Assembly: GCF_003675895.1 (NCBI RefSeq)
Contig: NZ_ML014757.1
Coordinates: 59,778-112,957 of the forward strand
DNA: 53,180 nt
Source: Parashewanella curva
GTDB lineage: Bacteria; Pseudomonadota; Gammaproteobacteria; Enterobacterales; Shewanellaceae
Direction of reading: 5' to 3'
Shown here in pieces: positions 1 through 6,795 of the stretch. The position numbers were made by a program, and so were the translations under genes. How positions within the stretch are numbered: position 1 is the stretch's first letter; every line of letters begins with the position of its first letter. The notes beneath the pieces were generated by a model. That model did no database searches. It was given only the letters and a program-made list of their open reading frames with translations, and was not told where the DNA came from.

Positions 1-1
1 C

Positions 2-1378
2 TACGAAACTTTTGGAGCTTGCCCTGCTAAAGATCGCCCTTCTCAGTTTGCCGCTATTCGTACTGATCTCGAACTGAACATTATTGAAGAACCTATCAGT
101 TTCTACTGTAAGCAATCACCAGATTACCTACCACAACCTGAAGCGATTTTGGTAACACATATCACGCCACAAATCGCCAACACTCGCGGCGTACCTGAAG
201 CGGAGTTTATGGCTCGAATTAATCAAATATTCAGCCAACCTGATACTTGTGTTGTCGGCTATAACTCGCTGCGATTTGATGATGAGGTCAGTCGTTATGG
301 TTTTTATCGCAACTTTATCGACCCTTATGCGCGTGAATGGCAGAACAATAATTCCCGTTGGGATTTAATTGATCTTGTTCGAGCTTGCTATGCTTTGCGC
401 CCAGATGGGATTAACTGGCCAGAGAATGAAGATGGCAGCCCAAGTTTTAAACTTGAACGTTTAACTGTTGCTAACGGTCTAGCCCATGAAAATGCTCATG
501 ATGCGGTATCTGATGTAAAAGCGACAATTGCTCTAGCCAAGTTAATTAAAGAAAAGCAGCCAAAACTATACGAGTATTATTTTAACTTGAGACGCAAGCA
601 AGCTGTAAGCGCGCTGGTTGACGTAGTAAATATGCAACCTTTACTGCACGTGTCTTCAAAAATACCGGCAATTAATGGATGCACAACATTAATCGTGCCC
701 GTGGTTCACCATCCAAGCAATAAAAACAGCGTTGTTTGTGTGAATCTCGCAATGGATGTTTCTCCTCTTTTTGAGTTAAGTGTCAAAGAAATAAAACAAA
801 GAATGTTCACTAAGCGCAGTGAGCTAGGGCCAGATGAGCTGCCAATACCGCTTAAAGAAATCCATGTAAATAAATGTCCATTTATCACTACAGCTAAAGC
901 ATTAACAGAGCAACATGCCAAGAGACTTGATTTTGATTTAGGATTTGCCAGGGAACAGTATAAACGCTTAAAGCAGTCGAACCTTATTAGACAAAAACTT
1001 ACTGATTTATTCAGCCTAGAGGATGACCGCCCTGCTTCTTCAGATCCCGATCAAATGCTCTATTCTGGAGGATTTTTTAGCCACGCCGATAAAAATAAAA
1101 TAGCGATGATTCAACAAACAAAACCGGAAAATTTAGCCGCTTTAGAGCTGCATTTTGAAGATAAGCGCTTACCGGAGATGTTATTCCGTTATCGCGCAAG
1201 AAACTATCCAGAAACATTGTCTGATTTAGAAAGTGAAAAATGGCGTGATTTCTGTCAAGAAAGGCTGAATGATCCTGAGTATATCGTTCGCTTAGAAAAC
1301 TTGCTGCATGAGACTTCTGAAGATGAACAAAAGCAAAAATTGCTTCAAGCACTTTGTAAGTATCTACAATCTCTATAG
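2..1378 (+). CDS. sbcB: Exodeoxyribonuclease I (5' end outside window)
   Basis: This is the 3'-5' single-strand DNA exonuclease of mismatch repair and recombination (RecBCD/RecF suppressor gene). The reading frame is open from base 2, so the gene enters from the left and only the first residues are missing; 458 residues are visible against about 475 in E. coli. The first visible residues YETFG are the end of the DEDDh motif I (DYETFG), so the first catalytic Asp is just off the window. Later motifs are GYNSLRFDDE, the NSRWDLID segment, and NAHDAVSDV, which carries the catalytic His and Asp. The C-terminal exonuclease I accessory domain (LYSGGFFSHAD, LLFRYRARNYPETL-like) is complete. It ends 130 bases before cdd on the same strand. 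Identification is firm. Confidence 0.95.
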   Translation, partial: YETFGACPAKDRPSQFAAIRTDLELNIIEEPISFYCKQSPDYLPQPEAILVTHITPQIANTRGVPEAEFMARINQIFSQPDTCVVGYNSLRFDDEVSRYGFYRNFIDPYAREWQNNNSRWDLIDLVRACYALRPDGINWPENEDGSPSFKLERLTVANGLAHENAHDAVSDVKATIALAKLIKEKQPKLYEYYFNLRRKQAVSALVDVVNMQPLLHVSSKIPAINGCTTLIVPVVHHPSNKNSVVCVNLAMDVSPLFELSVKEIKQRMFTKRSELGPDELPIPLKEIHVNKCPFITTAKALTEQHAKRLDFDLGFAREQYKRLKQSNLIRQKLTDLFSLEDDRPASSDPDQMLYSGGFFSHADKNKIAMIQQTKPENLAALELHFEDKRLPEMLFRYRARNYPETLSDLESEKWRDFCQERLNDPEYIVRLENLLHETSEDEQKQKLLQALCKYLQSL

Positions 1379-1448
1379 GCTTTAAACAGAATAAAATTAG
1401 ACCCTATAAAGATAAATAGGTTATAAATGAGAGTGTTGTCTCATTAAC

Positions 1449-1469
1449 TTCTAGTTAAGTTAACTAGAA
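1449..1469. promoter_or_regulatory. Perfect 21-bp palindrome upstream of cdd
   Basis: The sequence has 10-base arms TTCTAGTTAA and TTAACTAGAA around a single central G. It lies 40 bases upstream of the cdd start. No T-run follows, so it looks more like an operator than a terminator. CytR-type control of cdd is known in enterics, but this site has not been matched to a CytR box; the regulator is unknown. Confidence 0.45.
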
Positions 1470-1508
1470 TCAAAGGAATTAAATAAAACATCAAATGAGG
1501 ATAAGGGA

Positions 1509-2399
1509 ATGCAGGATAGATTTGTACAGAGCATCGCCCAACTACCACCATTATTGGCACAAGCATTAGTGCCTGTATTAAACGATAGTTTTTCTGGTCA
1601 TATAGAAGCTAATCAAATCGAGCAACTGAAAAGGATGTCAGGTTTATCTGAAAATCAACTTATCTTTGCTTTATTACCCGTTGCAGCTGCTATGGCCAAG
1701 CCATTAATCAGTCAGTTTTATGTAGGCGCTATTGCTAAAGGAAGCAGTGGTGATTTATACATGGGTGCTAATTTAGAGTTTCCAAGTGAGACTCTTGGAC
1801 AAACTGTTCATGCTGAACAAAGTGCTATCAGCCATGCTTGGATGTCAAATGAAAAGCAAATTACTGATATTTTTATCAATTACAGTCCCTGTGGCCATTG
1901 CCGTCAATTTATCAATGAGTTAGTCGATAGCTCGAACATTCAAGTACATTTGCCTGAGCAAGCCACTCAGCCTATGAGTCATTATTTGCCTTATGCGTTT
2001 GGACCAAAAGATTTAAATATCACAACACCTTTGCTTTCATCTGAGGCGATACAGCTTAAGCTTATTAGTGAAGATGCTTTAATTCTCGAAGCCACCCATC
2101 AAGCTTCTAAGAGTTATTCTCCGTACAGCAATAATCATGCTGGGGTTTCATTAGAATTATCCGATGGCACAATTGTTTCGGGACGATATGCTGAAAACGC
2201 CGCTTTCAATCCTTCCATGCTGCCAATGCAAGTCGCTTTATGTCAATTAATGAGAATGAATAAGGATTTTTCTGAAATCAAACGCGCGGTTCTGGTTGAA
2301 TCTGCATCAGGGAAGATCAGTTTGGCGAATGTGAGTATGAATGCCCTTCACGATATTACCAACATCGAGCTTGAGCATGTGACGGTTGAGCCAGAGTAA
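1509..2399 (+). CDS. cdd: Cytidine deaminase
   Basis: The enzyme hydrolytically deaminates cytidine and deoxycytidine to uridine forms in pyrimidine salvage. At 296 residues it is the long, two-domain homodimeric type found in E. coli (294 residues). The zinc-binding and catalytic residues are visible: H101 and E103 in [10 protein letters not shown], and C128 and C131 in SPCGHCRQF. The C-terminal degenerate deaminase domain (about 185-290) is present. The start is an ATG preceded by AGGATAAGGGA. It stands alone between sbcB and a Rho-independent terminator. Identification is firm. Confidence 0.96.
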   Translation: MQDRFVQSIAQLPPLLAQALVPVLNDSFSGHIEANQIEQLKRMSGLSENQLIFALLPVAAAMAKPLISQFYVGAIAKGSSGDLYMGANLEFPSETLGQTVHAEQSAISHAWMSNEKQITDIFINYSPCGHCRQFINELVDSSNIQVHLPEQATQPMSHYLPYAFGPKDLNITTPLLSSEAIQLKLISEDALILEATHQASKSYSPYSNNHAGVSLELSDGTIVSGRYAENAAFNPSMLPMQVALCQLMRMNKDFSEIKRAVLVESASGKISLANVSMNALHDITNIELEHVTVEPE

Positions 2400-2419
2400 A
2401 AATGAGTAATTGTTTAGAT

Positions 2420-2456
2420 AGCGCAGCAAACTCTCTGCTGCGCTTTTTCTTTTTAT
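2420..2456 (+). terminator. Rho-independent terminator of cdd
   Basis: A 9-bp perfect stem AGCGCAGCA/TGCTGCGCT (2420-2428 with 2436-2444) with a 7-base loop is followed by a T-rich tail. It begins 20 bases after the cdd stop codon. Confidence 0.9.
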
Positions 2457-2605
2457 TGAAACCTAAACTCTAGCTTCTTTCTTAGTTTGGCTCTATTTGG
2501 GTAAGTCCTAAATAAGTAAAAATTTGCTCTCATTAGCACCCTCGAAAGCAACCTGATGTCAACAACTAACAGATGTCCTCCTCCAGTGGCTAATCTAAAT
2601 ATCAA

Positions 2606-3493
2606 TTATTTACTTAACTTTTCTAGGCGAGCCATTAAACTTGAAGTATCCCAACGGCTACCACCGATATTTTGAACCTCAGCGTAATATTGATCCACCA
2701 TCGCAGTTAATGGTAATGCACTGCCATTTTTTCTGGCTTCATCTAAAGCAATGCTTAAATCTTTGCGCATCCAATCAACAGCAAATCCAAAGTCATACTT
2801 ACCTTTGAGCATGGTTTGGTAACGATTCTCCATCTGCCAGCTCTGTGCTGCGCCCTTACTAATCACCTCTACAACTTTTTCACCATCCAGCCCAGCCCGC
2901 TTAGCAAAATTCAGCCCTTCTGCTAATCCTTGCACAACGCCAGCAATACAAATCTGATTAACCATTTTGGCAAGCTGCCCTGCTCCTGTTTCACCAATTA
3001 ATTCTGCACAACGCGCAAATGACTTGATAACAGGCTTAACCGAATTGAAAACAGATTCATCTCCACCAGCCATTACTGTTAATACGCCATTCTCTGCGCC
3101 CGCCTGACCGCCTGAAACTGGTGCATCAATAAAATCAATCTCATGCTGTGCTAACGTTTTGGCCAACTCTCTTGCCACTTCAGCCGAAGCCGTCGTGTGG
3201 TCAACCAAAATTGAACCTGACTTCATTCCAGCTAAAGCACCATTGTCACCTAAAATGACTTGCTTTAAATCTAGGTCATTGCCAACGCATGTAAAAACAA
3301 TATCTTGTCCAACAGCAGCTTCTTTTGGTGATAATGCTAACTTGCCGCCATTTTCGACAACCCATTGTTCAGCCTTTGCAGTAGTTCGATTATAAACGGT
3401 TACTTGGTGACCGTTATTTTGGAGGTGAGCCGCCATTGGGTAACCCATAACGCCTAACCCAATAAATGCAACATTAGCCATATTTTGCTCCAT
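2606..3493 (-). CDS. NAD(P)-dependent 2-hydroxy-3-oxopropionate reductase / 3-hydroxyisobutyrate dehydrogenase family
   Basis: This is a beta-hydroxyacid dehydrogenase, closest in look to GarR/GlxR tartronate semialdehyde reductases. The Rossmann motif GLGVMG is near the N terminus (about 12-17), the substrate motif DAPVSGG is at 123-129, and the catalytic Lys is K176 in GQLAKMVNQ. Length (295 residues) fits the family. The start is uncertain: the ATG at 3493 overlaps the stop of the upstream kinase gene as TAATG, but an ATG at 3481 has a better GGAG ribosome site six bases upstream and begins directly with MANVAFIGLG. The stop-start overlap with the FGGY kinase indicates a two-gene operon. 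The exact substrate among C3-C4 hydroxyacids is inferred only. Confidence 0.85.
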   Translation of the reverse strand: MEQNMANVAFIGLGVMGYPMAAHLQNNGHQVTVYNRTTAKAEQWVVENGGKLALSPKEAAVGQDIVFTCVGNDLDLKQVILGDNGALAGMKSGSILVDHTTASAEVARELAKTLAQHEIDFIDAPVSGGQAGAENGVLTVMAGGDESVFNSVKPVIKSFARCAELIGETGAGQLAKMVNQICIAGVVQGLAEGLNFAKRAGLDGEKVVEVISKGAAQSWQMENRYQTMLKGKYDFGFAVDWMRKDLSIALDEARKNGSALPLTAMVDQYYAEVQNIGGSRWDTSSLMARLEKLSK

Positions 3494-5031
3494 TAACTTA
3501 ATGTTTTAAAAATTGATTTTAAATTGTTATAAATTTTTGCGTGTGATCGAAATAAGCACTGATAAGTCTTATTATGCTCACTTTGTGGCAAATAACGCTT
3601 TGACACTTTCATCATTACTTTTCGCGCTGAAAAGAGATCGGGATAGCATTTTGTTGCGACAGCACTGCACATTGCAGCACCTAATGCTGAAGCTTCAGGG
3701 GTAGTAATGACTTCAACTGGCTTTTCAAGAATATCTGCCGCCATTTGCAACACTTGCTCACTTTGACTGCCACCACCACTGATTCTAACCAACTGAACAG
3801 GATACTTATGTTTTTTCTCTAAACGCATCAATGCCGCTTTGAGAGTAAATAATATTCCCTCTATAGCGGCTCGATATAAGTGATAGCGAGTATGTTTTGG
3901 TGTGAAACCAATGATACTTCCTCTCGCTTCTGGCCCAGGAAATATCACACCTTGCGACCAAGTTGGACTTAATAATAGCCCGCTGCAGCCCGGCTCAATT
4001 TCTTGAATTTTGCTGCAAATGTATTCTTCAACTCCTACATTTAACTCCGCTGCTTTTCTGACGTCTTCATCCCCAAATTGCTCGATTAACCAAGTTAGCA
4101 ACCAGAACCCACGTTCTAGTTGGATTTCATTCATATATTGGCCTTCGGCCAGTGACGGGAATGATGGCATAAAACGAATTGTTTCTTGGTATGTTTCTAA
4201 ACCAATACTAATGCTTGCTGCACTGCCTAAGCTGATGTTTGCAACGCCCTCTTCGCCTGAACCTGTGGCAAACATTTCACACGCTTTATCCGCGCCAGCA
4301 GTAGCTACTTTAGTTTGAACATCTAAACCTGTTTCTTTAGCAAACTGCTCTGAAACATCTCCAACAAGCTTAGCTGCTGGAGTTAAGGGCATCATCTGAT
4401 TGAAAGTACATTCTAGTGCTTGCCAGCGCCAACTGTGTTTATTTGCCCAAGTCAGATCTTTATATTCAAATGGCAAGTAAGCCACTTGCGATGCAACACT
4501 ATCTGTCAATTTTCCTGTAATTCGTGACAATAAAAAACCACTGAGTAATACAACCTTGTCTGCAGACTTTAGAAGTTCACCTTGATGCTCTGCGAGATAG
4601 TTTACTTTGGCCGTTTGACGCAAAAATTTAATACGGTCATGGAAACCAATCACTCTAAATGTAAACTGAAAATACCAGCTCATGGGTTTTAAATTTTCTT
4701 GAGTGGCTAATCGAGTATCTGACCACATATAGAGTGGAGAAATAGGCTGCTGTTTTTTGTCCAATAGCAATGTACAAGCTCTTTGTGTGGTAATAGATAA
4801 ACAGGCTATTTGCTTAGGTAAGATTTCTGTTTCTAACAACAGCTGTTTTATCACGTTAACGAGCTGTTGATAACAATATTCAGGTAACTGCTCAGCGGCC
4901 CCGTTTGAATTAGCAATAAAAGGCTCCACTTTACTCTGCACCTTAGTGTGAATATTACCATTTTTATCGAATATTATTGCTCGAACACTCTGCGTTCCAT
5001 AATCAAGGGCGAGAAAGTAAGGTTTATCCAT
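3493..5031 (-). CDS. FGGY-family carbohydrate kinase
   Basis: A sugar or polyol kinase of the xylulokinase/glycerol kinase superfamily, 512 residues, normal for the family. The N-terminal ATPase motif ALDYGTQSVRAIIFD (about 8-22) and the C-terminal FGGY signature region RISGGGSQSEQVLQMAADI are clear, and SLGSAASISIG provides the second phosphate-binding segment. It is the first gene of an operon with the downstream GarR-like dehydrogenase, which overlaps its stop codon. The sugar it phosphorylates cannot be told from sequence. It is 18 kb from the fucose genes, and those genes use a non-phosphorylative route, so there is no reason to call it a fuculokinase. Confidence 0.88.
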   Translation of the reverse strand: MDKPYFLALDYGTQSVRAIIFDKNGNIHTKVQSKVEPFIANSNGAAEQLPEYCYQQLVNVIKQLLLETEILPKQIACLSITTQRACTLLLDKKQQPISPLYMWSDTRLATQENLKPMSWYFQFTFRVIGFHDRIKFLRQTAKVNYLAEHQGELLKSADKVVLLSGFLLSRITGKLTDSVASQVAYLPFEYKDLTWANKHSWRWQALECTFNQMMPLTPAAKLVGDVSEQFAKETGLDVQTKVATAGADKACEMFATGSGEEGVANISLGSAASISIGLETYQETIRFMPSFPSLAEGQYMNEIQLERGFWLLTWLIEQFGDEDVRKAAELNVGVEEYICSKIQEIEPGCSGLLLSPTWSQGVIFPGPEARGSIIGFTPKHTRYHLYRAAIEGILFTLKAALMRLEKKHKYPVQLVRISGGGSQSEQVLQMAADILEKPVEVITTPEASALGAAMCSAVATKCYPDLFSARKVMMKVSKRYLPQSEHNKTYQCLFRSHAKIYNNLKSIFKTLS

Positions 5032-5123
5032 TCTGATCTTCTTATTATTTTGTGAGAGCTAATTCACATTTTTTGTCACTAGATAATGCCAAATTAATGA
5101 CTCTTTCGCAAAAGGCCAACACC

Positions 5124-5423
5124 ATGACTCATTTAAAAAAGATCATATTCACTAGCTTCATTTGTGTTATTTGCTTTACTACATCTGCCGCACAGCATAA
5201 ACCAGAATGTTTATTTTCTCCTGAAAAAAATGGCTTATGCAAAACTGGCTTTGTCTCAAACTGTAGGTCAGCCTTATTTTGCTCAAAACAAAGAAAGTCC
5301 GAAGCGGCTCAAGTTTGTGCCAGTCACCAATTAGATATTCCTGCAGACAGAGGAGGGTTAATAAAAGGCTGTTATTTTGGTACTGCTACTTGTTATTGTA
5401 AGTCGACAGATAGTATTAATTAA
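5124..5423 (+). CDS. Small secreted cysteine-rich protein of unknown function
   Basis: A 99-residue protein. The ATG at 5124 is preferred over an upstream in-frame start because an AAGG ribosome site precedes it and the product then begins with a standard signal peptide (MTHLKKIIF... hydrophobic core ... TSAAQ). The predicted mature part of about 75 residues has eight cysteines, an even number consistent with disulfide bonding in the periplasm or outside. I do not recognise a family. It is divergent from the FGGY kinase and its last four bases overlap the end of the convergent gene on the other strand. Confidence 0.7.
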   Translation: MTHLKKIIFTSFICVICFTTSAAQHKPECLFSPEKNGLCKTGFVSNCRSALFCSKQRKSEAAQVCASHQLDIPADRGGLIKGCYFGTATCYCKSTDSIN

Positions 5424-5812
5424 TTTATCTGTTTTGGGAGCAAGCGATTAATGAACTTTCTTTGCTTCTGATTCTGGATTTCTCTAGCTCGAAGCCACAC
5501 CTGTTGTCGATACAGCCTGACACTTTCAGCCTTAGGCAATCTATCTCGAACTCTATACCTAACAGATAACCAAGCTTGGTCAACAACAAGCGGAATTTTA
5601 TCGACTTCGATCATCCATGCTTCATGTAAATTTTTTACCAATTTATCGTGAATATCCCATTTAGGGCCAAACTCTTCTTTGCACTTATTCCTTGCTGAAA
5701 AAGCAGTTTGAAAAAGCGGTTTAGTCTGAATTTTTTTATCAAAACAATTTATTGAGCTGCTTCCCCTAATTGAGTCACAGCTTAGAGGGTGATTTAGTGG
5801 TCTTACAATCAT
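5420..5812 (-). CDS. Hypothetical protein
   Basis: A 130-residue protein rich in Arg, Lys and Trp with no signal peptide or membrane segment. The C-terminal half is probably alpha-helical (RLYRQQVWLRAREIQNQKQR). I do not recognise a family. Its stop overlaps the convergent small secreted protein by four bases, and its start is 11 bases from the stop of the thioesterase gene, so it may be the second gene of that transcript. It is real on grounds of position and length, but no function can be stated. Confidence 0.55.
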   Translation of the reverse strand: MIVRPLNHPLSCDSIRGSSSINCFDKKIQTKPLFQTAFSARNKCKEEFGPKWDIHDKLVKNLHEAWMIEVDKIPLVVDQAWLSVRYRVRDRLPKAESVRLYRQQVWLRAREIQNQKQRKFINRLLPKQIN

Positions 5813-5823
5813 TGAGATACTAC

Positions 5824-6309
5824 TTATTCAATAAAAGACGTCATTTCATCAGAAATTTTTTTACGCATTTCGACTAATTTCAATGCGGCGTCTCGAAGAG
5901 AAATGTCTCTTTCAGTCTCGGGGATCCACTCAGGAACTGGCGTGGATTTGCCATTACCATCGACTGCAACCATGATTGTCAAACAATGGGTTTTTAAATA
6001 GCGATCTGTTTCTTTCGGATCACCCGCCTTGACTTCAACACCTATATGCATAGAGGTTCTACCCGTATACAAAACTTTAGCAGTGATTTCTACAATATTA
6101 CCCACATAAATAGGCTCAACAAACCGAATGCCACCAGCATAGGCCGTAATACAATACTTACCACTCCATTGAGTTCCACATGCATAAGACGCTAAGTCAA
6201 TCCACTTCATCACAGCGCCACCATGCACCTTACCTCCAAAATTTACGTCCGATGGTTCAGCTAAAAACCTTAGCGTAATTTCTCTTTCTTTTCCTTCCAT
6301 TGTTCGCAC
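5824..6309 (-). CDS. YciA-type acyl-CoA thioesterase (hotdog fold)
   Basis: A cytosolic acyl-CoA hydrolase of the hotdog superfamily, 161 residues. The signature DVNFGGKVHGGAVMKWID (active-site Asp/Asn region followed by the HGG turn) and the strand segment GGIRFVEPIYVGNIVEI are typical of YciA/acyl-CoA thioester hydrolases, which clear short and medium acyl-CoAs. The first residues MRTMEGKE offer two starts, nine bases apart (6309 or 6300). It leads a probable two-gene transcript with the hypothetical gene downstream. Confidence 0.88.
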   Translation of the reverse strand: MRTMEGKEREITLRFLAEPSDVNFGGKVHGGAVMKWIDLASYACGTQWSGKYCITAYAGGIRFVEPIYVGNIVEITAKVLYTGRTSMHIGVEVKAGDPKETDRYLKTHCLTIMVAVDGNGKSTPVPEWIPETERDISLRDAALKLVEMRKKISDEMTSFIE

Positions 6310-6795
6310 TCCAATTATCTCATCCTTTAGAAGTGTAGATAAGAGTTAGTTTTTATCACGAAAATTTTGTTTTTGAAGTAAAGCTAAAAAAGAAATAGCC
6401 TAAATGTATAATAAAAATCTATACTTGCTGCGTCCAGAACTAGAAACCACTGGCTCAAGCGTCTATATCTTTTAATGATACGAGTTTTAATTTAACTTCA
6501 GCTCTGTATAACGAAATCGATACCCTTCTGATTTTCAATAGAAATCTTAAATTTTTATCTACAGTGCTGCTAATTTTGTGTAGTCTAAGGCAAAACAGTT
6601 CGTAATAGCCGTTACCGACATACAAAACTGTCGTTACTGCGTTTCTATTACGGGCTGTTCTAACACTGAAATACGCATAAGTAGCTGTGCTGTAGAGGTT
6701 GGCTTATGCAGAGCTAATGTTAATTTAGTTTCTTACAGCCAATAAAGAAAAAACAGTCGCCTCAGCGACTGTTTGAAACTTAAAGAGAATACTTA
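6310..6795. other. Gene-free stretch with two nested hairpins
   Basis: No supported coding region. It holds an inverted repeat with arms 6594-6608 and 6645-6659 (13 of 15 bases pair), inside which a second pair (6611-6620 with 6629-6637) can fold, then a smaller hairpin with perfect 7-base arms GCATAAG/CTTATGC (6675-6681 and 6703-6709). Near its end is the terminator of the minus-strand lipoprotein gene. It could be a small structured RNA, a repeat element or a decayed mobile element; nothing decides between these. Confidence 0.4.
6740..6775 (-). terminator. Rho-independent terminator of the lipoprotein gene
   Basis: A perfect 10-bp stem (6752-6761 with 6766-6775), loop CTCA, followed on the minus strand by TTTTTTCTTTATT. 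It lies 20 bases beyond the minus-strand stop codon. Confidence 0.9.

Noticed and set aside
3493-5031. FGGY kinase as L-fuculokinase
   Set aside because: No fucI or fucA is present, the fucose route here is non-phosphorylative, and the gene is paired with a GarR-like dehydrogenase.
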